A stretch of DNA of 64,000 nt from Akkermansia muciniphila (GTDB lineage Bacteria; Verrucomicrobiota; Verrucomicrobiia; Verrucomicrobiales; Akkermansiaceae): contig NZ_PJKB01000001.1 of the NCBI RefSeq assembly GCF_002884975.1, forward strand, positions 1,140,596 through 1,204,595, in the 5' to 3' direction. The position numbers and the translations under genes are program-made. The notes beneath the pieces are model-generated. The model made no database searches. It was not told the origin of the DNA and saw nothing but the letters and a program-made list of their open reading frames with translations. Of the stretch, positions 59,291 through 64,000 are shown one piece after another. Numbering within the stretch: the stretch's first letter is position 1; each line of letters starts with the position of its first letter.

Positions 59291-60286
59291 ATGAACCTCC
59301 GTTCCCTCTCCGTGGCGCTTCTTGCCGTGTGCCTTTCTTCTGAAACGGCCCGTGCCGTTCCGGTATTCCTTGAAAATGTCTCTGAAACCTCCGGCTGGTA
59401 TGACTGCAACAAAAAGACCAAATGGGACTGGGGCAGTATTTCAAACCGTCCGTCCGAATACTATAAGCTGCCTCTGGACAGCCAGCTTTGCTGGGCGGCC
59501 TCGGCGTCCAACGTGCTGCAATGGTGGCAGGATACGCGGAGCGACCGGGACCCGGCCACGCCCAACGGAAAATCCGCCACTTATGCGGCCATGCCGGAAG
59601 TCGGCCAGCTGGCTATCTACTACACCATCGCGAACAACTGGACGGACGCCGGAGGTTCCGTGGAACAGGCCTACAACTGGTGGTTCAACGGCAGCACGCT
59701 TCCTTCCGTCTTCTTCCCCACCGACTCCCAAATCAGTGACCAGCCCGTCTTTTCACCAGCTTCCTCAGGCGGATACTGGAAGGAACTGAATATGAACGTC
59801 ACCTATACCCCGGGAGGCGGAGGCGTGGCGGACACTCCCCTCTTCAATTCCTACACCTTCTACAACCATGACGACAGAAACGGAGTCTATGGAATCCTGA
59901 AAAACAACATCAATAACAACTGGGGAACCACGCTCACCATCGGCCAGAACGGAACGGGCCACGCCATCACCATGTGGGGATACGATACGGATGCGAACGG
60001 CAATCTGATTGTTTACCTGACGGACTCTGATGACTACGCCGTAGGCATGTTCCGCCAGAAAGTGGTGGTGGACGATCAAAAGTACGTCTATCTGACCAGC
60101 CTGGACGGAGAGAAGAATGTGTACGGCTATTCCTATGAAGAGCTGGGCCTGACCGGGTGCCAGGTGGGGGAAATCCAGGGCTTCACGGCGCCTTTGGGAG
60201 ACCTCAGAATTCCGGAACCCTCCACCGGGGTTCTGGCCCTCTGCGGGTTGTTCCTTCCGCTGTGGCTGCGCCGCCGGCGCCCGTGA
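59291..60286 (+). CDS. IdeS/Mac-like cysteine protease (peptidase C66 type) with PEP-CTERM signal
   Basis: The 331-residue protein has a signal peptide (about 1-22). Its catalytic domain resembles the streptococcal IgG-cleaving IdeS: GWYDCNK (Lys41 matching IdeS Lys84), QLCWAASASNVLQWW (Cys67), GHAITMWGYDTDANGNL (His224) and LTDSDD (Asp245/Asp247). IdeS has the corresponding LLCGAATAGNMLHWW, NHVINLWGADFDSNGNL and VTDSDS. A PEP-CTERM tail follows (RIPEPSTGVLALCGLF, then RRRRP), so exosortase would process it at the surface. Compared with IdeS there is a roughly 20-residue insertion between Lys and Cys. It has its own promoter. The target protein is unknown. Confidence 0.85.
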   Translation: MNLRSLSVALLAVCLSSETARAVPVFLENVSETSGWYDCNKKTKWDWGSISNRPSEYYKLPLDSQLCWAASASNVLQWWQDTRSDRDPATPNGKSATYAAMPEVGQLAIYYTIANNWTDAGGSVEQAYNWWFNGSTLPSVFFPTDSQISDQPVFSPASSGGYWKELNMNVTYTPGGGGVADTPLFNSYTFYNHDDRNGVYGILKNNINNNWGTTLTIGQNGTGHAITMWGYDTDANGNLIVYLTDSDDYAVGMFRQKVVVDDQKYVYLTSLDGEKNVYGYSYEELGLTGCQVGEIQGFTAPLGDLRIPEPSTGVLALCGLFLPLWLRRRRP

Positions 60287-60325
60287 ACAGAGCGGGCTTA
60301 AACTCCGGCCCATTCAAAACGAGCC

Positions 60326-60354
60326 TTGATTCTTGCAGGAAAAATGTGCAGAAT
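60326..60354 (+). promoter_or_regulatory. Promoter of the Sel1-repeat gene
   Basis: TTGATT (60326-60331), 17-nt spacer, CAGAAT (60349-60354). An AGGAGAG at 60372-60378 could be a Shine-Dalgarno sequence, 14 nt before the ATG at 60393, which is rare in this window. Confidence 0.55.
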
Positions 60355-60392
60355 TGGCAAACGCACAGTTCAGGAGAGCGTGAATTGTTCCA

Positions 60393-61562
60393 ATGTTCCC
60401 CCAGTGCGGTACCTGTGAAATGAATGACGCTTCCAACAACCGCGGCGAGCTGGAAAACACCGTCTCGACTTACTCCGTCGACATAGAAACACTTCAGCAA
60501 ACAGCCCTGAAGGGAGATCCCCAGGCGCTGTTCCAGCTGGCGATCAGTTATGAACAGGGGCGCGGGGTTGTGGAAAACCAGCAGGAAGCCTTCTACTGCT
60601 ACCAGCAGGCCGCGGAGCTCGGCCACGTCACGGCCCAGCTCAACCTCGGCTGGGCCTATTCCAACGGCATAGGCGCTCCGCAGGATAATGACAAGGCCTT
60701 CTACTGGTACCAGAAAGCCGCGGAACAGGGACACCCCACCGCGCAATTCGACCTCGGGTTCTGCTATATCAACGGGCTCGGTGTGGAAAAAGATGAACAC
60801 CAGGCCATCAGCTGGTACAAAAAAGCGGCGGAACAGGGCCATGCGGTGGCCCAGCTCAACCTCGGCTGGATTTACGCCAACAGCAACAGCCAGAAAAACT
60901 GGGAACAGGCCGTGTACTGGTACCAGCAGGCCGCGGAACAGGGAGACCCCCGCGCCCAGTATAACCTGGCCTGGTGCTACGGCAACGGTAGCGGCACACC
61001 CAAAAACCCGCAAAAAGCGGCCTACTGGTATGAAGAGGCGGCCACACAAAACCATGCCACAGCCCAGTACAACCTGGGGTGGTGCTATGAAAACGGCTTC
61101 GGCGTGCAGCCCAATCTGGACAAGGCCCTGGTGTGGTACCACAAATCAGCCCTTCAGGGCCAGATCACGGCCCAATACACGCTGGGCTGGTGCTACGGCA
61201 ACGGCCGGGGCATGGAAGTGGACATGGCCAAGGCCGTCTACTGGTACACCAAAGCCGCCGAACAAGGCCACACAACGGCCCAGCTCAATCTGGGATGGTG
61301 CCACCTCAACGGCAAGGGAACGCCCGTCAACCGGGAAGAAGCCTTGAAATGGTATCTCAAGGCGGCGGAACAGGGCAACGCCACCGCCATGTTCAATGTG
61401 GGCAACTGCTACGCCCACGGCTACGGTATTGAACAAAATGAAGAACAGGCGGCCGCCTGGTACCAGAAAGCCGTCAAACACGGCAATAAAAAAGCCGTCA
61501 GCGCCCTGCGCCACCTTGCCTCTAGGCAGGAAAAAGAAAAGAGCCCGGATGCCCAGGCTTGA
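60393..61562 (+). CDS. Sel1-like repeat protein
   Basis: The 389-residue protein contains nine consecutive Sel1-like (TPR-related) repeats of about 36 residues from about 40 to 370. The consensus is AQLNLGWCYxNG followed by A-YWYxKAAEQGH. No signal peptide is visible, so it is probably cytoplasmic unless exported by another route. Sel1 repeats form superhelical protein-binding scaffolds. The start may be 60393 or 60420 (MNDASNN); I kept 60393 because of the upstream AGGAGAG. It stands alone after the IdeS-like gene. Confidence 0.88.
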   Translation: MFPQCGTCEMNDASNNRGELENTVSTYSVDIETLQQTALKGDPQALFQLAISYEQGRGVVENQQEAFYCYQQAAELGHVTAQLNLGWAYSNGIGAPQDNDKAFYWYQKAAEQGHPTAQFDLGFCYINGLGVEKDEHQAISWYKKAAEQGHAVAQLNLGWIYANSNSQKNWEQAVYWYQQAAEQGDPRAQYNLAWCYGNGSGTPKNPQKAAYWYEEAATQNHATAQYNLGWCYENGFGVQPNLDKALVWYHKSALQGQITAQYTLGWCYGNGRGMEVDMAKAVYWYTKAAEQGHTTAQLNLGWCHLNGKGTPVNREEALKWYLKAAEQGNATAMFNVGNCYAHGYGIEQNEEQAAAWYQKAVKHGNKKAVSALRHLASRQEKEKSPDAQA

Positions 61563-61656
61563 AAAGCTGCAAGGAATGCTCCTGTCACGGAATGATGGTT
61601 TCTTACAAAAACCGGGAGGCTCTCGTTCCCAGCTACGCGGCCATTAAGAAACAGAG

Positions 61657-61693
61657 AAAAGGGCGTACCCCAGCAAGTTGAACGGATACGCCC
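61657..61693 (-). terminator. Terminator after the ykgJ-like gene
   Basis: A 7-bp stem (61661-61667 with 61687-61693) is followed on the minus strand by UUUU from the A-run at 61657-61660. It lies 112 bp past the ykgJ-like stop, so it would leave a long 3' UTR. Confidence 0.5.
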
Positions 61694-61805
61694 GGCCGGG
61701 AATGAAGGCACGGTGCGTGCCTTCTTCAAATTCACCCACTCTTGGCACCTCAAGCTTCGCTTTCCGTCCAAACGGGCTTTCCCGGCACTGCATCAAATAC
61801 AGAGC

Positions 61806-62309
61806 TTACCGCCTTCCCTTCCGTCCGCCTCCCGCGGGGCCTTTCCTGGAAAGCCTTTCCACCGCCTCCGGCAACCGGGCCGCACCGTCTCCGCCCAGCG
61901 CCACATCTATATCCTCCAGCGCGTGAATCAGGTCAATCACCCCCCGCCGGGACAATGCTCCCCCGGCGGCCACGCAAAAATGGGTGCGGCAAGCCAGAGG
62001 CCTGCCTTCATAAATCATGCACCTTCCCTGCCCGTTCAGAAACGGGCAGCTGCCGTCCGGGTGCAGTTCCACGCGCGTACGTCCGGCGGCACGCCATGCC
62101 TTCCAGGCAACCCACGCCTCCCCCAGCGTCACATGGGGGGTCTCCCCGGTCAGGCGGAACCGGCAGCAATCCGCCGTGCCCGTACAGGAACGCGCAGCCC
62201 CGGAGGCCCGGACGGAGCCTTCCGCCAGCAAACGGCGCACCTCCGTTAACAATTCAGCGGAGGGGGCGCACCCCTCCGCCTTTCCATGACGGCACTTGCC
62301 GGACGCCAT
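61806..62309 (-). CDS. YkgJ-type cysteine cluster protein
   Basis: The 167-residue protein has the CxxCxxCC-type pattern of YkgJ/UPF0153 proteins: CTGTADCCRFRL, then CPFLNGQGRCMIYEGRPLAC and THFC. The cysteines probably bind zinc or an iron-sulfur cluster. No enzymatic function is established. It starts 13 bp after argJ on the same strand and is probably cotranscribed with the arginine genes, perhaps only by position. Confidence 0.8.
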   Translation of the reverse strand: MASGKCRHGKAEGCAPSAELLTEVRRLLAEGSVRASGAARSCTGTADCCRFRLTGETPHVTLGEAWVAWKAWRAAGRTRVELHPDGSCPFLNGQGRCMIYEGRPLACRTHFCVAAGGALSRRGVIDLIHALEDIDVALGGDGAARLPEAVERLSRKGPAGGGRKGRR

Positions 62310-62322
62310 GACAGATGACTCC

Positions 62323-63576
62323 CTAAAGCGTCAGGCCGTCAGCCTTCGCCTGGTTCCAGTACGCGTACTCGGAGCGGTTGAAATCAACATACTCCGGAGA
62401 CAGGTCCGTGGTATACACCGTGTGAGAAAACTCCCCGCGGTTCAGATTAATCTCCACCAGGAAGGCGGGCGCCTGCACGGCCTGGCGCAGGTCGTCAGAC
62501 GGCGTATCCGCCTGCATGCCGCCGCGGCACGCGGGAAGTCCGGCAATGTCGATGTTGATCTTCTCTTCATCCACCTTAGCACCACAGTAGCCCACGGCAT
62601 GGATGATACGGCCCCAGTTGGGGTCGTTGCCGTTCCAGGAACTCTTCACCAGGGAGGATTTGGCGACGGCTTCCGCCGCCTTCTTCGCTTCCTCCTCCGT
62701 GCGGCCTCCGGTCACGCGCACAGTCACAAACTTGGTCACGCGCTCGCCGTCCTGCACAATGTGCTTGGCAAGCTCCAGCATCACATGGGCCAGAGCCTGC
62801 TGGAACGCGTAAATATCTTCCGGGGATTCCAGCTTCACGCCGGACGCGCCGTTCGCCATCACCAGCACCGTGTCATTCGTGCTCATGTCACCGTCAATGG
62901 TGATGCAATTAAAGGAACTCTTCACGCCGGACTGCACGCACAGCTCCAGCACGTCGCGGGAAATGCCCGCATCCGTCGTAATGAAGCACAGCATGGTAGC
63001 CATGCAGGGATTGATCATGCCCGCGCCCTTGCAGCACGCGCCAATGCGCACGGGCCTGCCCTGCACCATGAACTCAATGGCGATGATCTTTTCCTTCGTA
63101 TCACTGGTCATCACAGCCTGGGCTACTTCATGGCCCTTGTCACGTGAAAGGCCCTCCGCCAGTTCCGGGAACTTGGGATAAATGCGCATCATGGGCATCG
63201 GCAGGCCGATCACTCCGGTGGAACACACGGCTACTTCCGCAGGCTTCAGCCCCAGAAGCTCCGCTACGCTCCTGCATTCGCCCCTGGCGTCTTCCACCCC
63301 CTGGGCTCCGGTACAGGCATTCGCATTCCCGCTATTCGCCACAATGGCGCGGATATCCCCCTTCCGGAGGTGCTCACGGCTCACCTTCACGCAGGCGGCC
63401 TGCACGCGGTTGGTTGTGAACGTGCCTGCGGAAACGCAGGGTTCCGTGGAATAAATCAGGGCCAGGTCCAGGCGCGTGGCCGTAGGCTTCTTGATGCCGC
63501 AGCTCACGGCGCTGCCCAAAAAGCCCTGGGGCGTGCAGACGCCCCCGTCAACCGGAATATAGGATGAATCATTCAT
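62323..63576 (-). CDS. argJ: Bifunctional ornithine acetyltransferase/N-acetylglutamate synthase
   Basis: ArgJ recycles the acetyl group from N-acetylornithine to glutamate in the cyclic arginine pathway. The 417-residue precursor self-cleaves before its catalytic threonine: the motif KGAGMINPCMATMLCF places it at Thr194. NANACTG, GIPLP-like GVIGLPMPMM and the C-terminal DPNWGRIIHAVGY segment are also present. It follows argC by 32 bp. Confidence 0.95.
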   Translation of the reverse strand: MNDSSYIPVDGGVCTPQGFLGSAVSCGIKKPTATRLDLALIYSTEPCVSAGTFTTNRVQAACVKVSREHLRKGDIRAIVANSGNANACTGAQGVEDARGECRSVAELLGLKPAEVAVCSTGVIGLPMPMMRIYPKFPELAEGLSRDKGHEVAQAVMTSDTKEKIIAIEFMVQGRPVRIGACCKGAGMINPCMATMLCFITTDAGISRDVLELCVQSGVKSSFNCITIDGDMSTNDTVLVMANGASGVKLESPEDIYAFQQALAHVMLELAKHIVQDGERVTKFVTVRVTGGRTEEEAKKAAEAVAKSSLVKSSWNGNDPNWGRIIHAVGYCGAKVDEEKINIDIAGLPACRGGMQADTPSDDLRQAVQAPAFLVEINLNRGEFSHTVYTTDLSPEYVDFNRSEYAYWNQAKADGLTL

Positions 63577-63608
63577 CGTTTTGAAGTGCCTTTCAGCGTA
63601 TCAAAAAA

Positions 63609-64000
63609 CTACAGTACCCACAAGCCTTCCGTTTCATCAAACCCGCACATGATATTGAAGGACTGGACGGCCTGGCCGCCGGCGCCCTTCACCACGTTAT
63701 CTTCCGCACTCATCAGGATCACGCGGTTCGTCCGGGGATCATACGCCCAGCCGATGTCCACGCAATTCGTGCGGGTCACATTCTTGGTATCCGCAGGCTG
63801 GTTGCGCCCCAGCAGGCGCACGAACGGGGCATCCGCATAAGCCTCTTCCAAAATCTGGCCGACGGACTCAGCGTCCGCCCCCTTCTTCACCCTGGCCGTG
63901 ATGGTGGAGCAGATGCCCGTATTCACCGGAATCAGGTGCGGAGTGAAGGACATCACCACCGTCTCCCCGGCGGCATGGGAAAGCTCCTGCTCAATCTCGC
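63609..64000 (-). CDS. argC: N-acetyl-gamma-glutamyl-phosphate reductase, C-terminal part (5' end outside window)
   Basis: ArgC reduces N-acetylglutamyl phosphate to the semialdehyde in arginine synthesis. About 130 C-terminal residues are visible, running off the window edge. MSFTPHLIPVNTGI matches the family FxPHLxPxxRGI motif with the active-site His, but Thr replaces the usual Arg. TNCVDIGWAYDP and NVVKGAGGQAVQSFNIMCGF are the characteristic end. The catalytic cysteine and NADP domain lie outside. It leads argC-argJ-ykgJ. Confidence 0.93.
   Translation of the reverse strand, partial: EIEQELSHAAGETVVMSFTPHLIPVNTGICSTITARVKKGADAESVGQILEEAYADAPFVRLLGRNQPADTKNVTRTNCVDIGWAYDPRTNRVILMSAEDNVVKGAGGQAVQSFNIMCGFDETEGLWVL

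Noticed and set aside
1-64000. tRNA, rRNA, CRISPR array, insertion sequence
   Set aside because: No cloverleaf with a GGTTCGAATCC-type T-arm, no rRNA stretch, no spaced direct repeats and no transposase or terminal inverted repeats were found by reading; a tRNAscan or ISfinder run could still reveal something missed.

Overview
The window looks like chromosomal DNA from a Verrucomicrobiota bacterium, most probably Akkermansia muciniphila or a close relative. That assignment is inference, from the high GC, the exosortase/PEP-CTERM machinery with two PEP-CTERM proteins, bactofilins, a LOG-family and prepilin-peptidase pair, the near absence of Shine-Dalgarno sequences and the mix of gene families. 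I found no rRNA or tRNA gene, insertion sequence, CRISPR array or prophage block. Gene density is high, about 66 genes, mostly housekeeping, with small operons on both strands.

Layout. 1-5.9 kb: GYF-domain membrane proteins; fabD; rpoA-rplQ behind a structured leader; a LOG-family protein overlapping a prepilin peptidase that carries an inserted domain. 6-12 kb: a five-EF-hand secreted protein, fused secDF, a CE4 polysaccharide deacetylase and a LolA-like protein. 12-15.2 kb: a YfiH/laccase-domain protein, a solitary phage-type major capsid gene between two terminators, and a ThuA lipoprotein. 15.3-18.9 kb: aroD, menA, two small envelope proteins, gluQ. 19-24 kb: an SLC13 transporter and the avtA-yicC-gmk operon. 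23.9-28.5 kb: two envelope proteins and a thioredoxin-like protein, a ZIP transporter and a DUF805 protein. 28.6-33.5 kb: pfkA, a D,D-carboxypeptidase homologue lacking its catalytic lysine, a Cys-rich thioredoxin-fold protein, pdxA. 33.7-40.4 kb: an isolated rpsF, an inactive-looking beta-lactamase fused to DUF302, hisB-hisH, a coiled-coil exported protein, rplY, prs. 40.5-48 kb: exosortase and EpsI-like protein, an alpha/beta hydrolase, a CBM9-like protein with a GlcD-type oxidase, lepB, a squalene/phytoene synthase-family gene, and a PEP-CTERM protein. 48.7-53.5 kb: the grpE-dnaJ-rsmE-HAD::folB operon and hisA-yggU. 53.6-64 kb: a His/Pro-rich exported protein, two bactofilins with uvrA2, an IdeS-like (peptidase C66) PEP-CTERM protease, a Sel1-repeat protein, and argC-argJ-ykgJ.

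How it fits together. The exosortase (40.5 kb) and EpsI-like protein would process the C-terminal PEP signals of the proteins at 47.4 and 59.3 kb. LepB and SecDF serve general export. Several envelope proteins keep a penicillin-recognising fold without its catalytic residues. A recurring regulatory feature is a TTGAnn -35 box placed 34-37 nt before the start codon, which predicts leaderless mRNAs for at least five genes, including grpE and a GTG-started hisA.

Best candidates for new biology: the IdeS-like exosortase substrate, the solitary capsid gene, the HAD::FolB fusion, the two penicillin-fold pseudoenzymes and the set of leaderless promoters.
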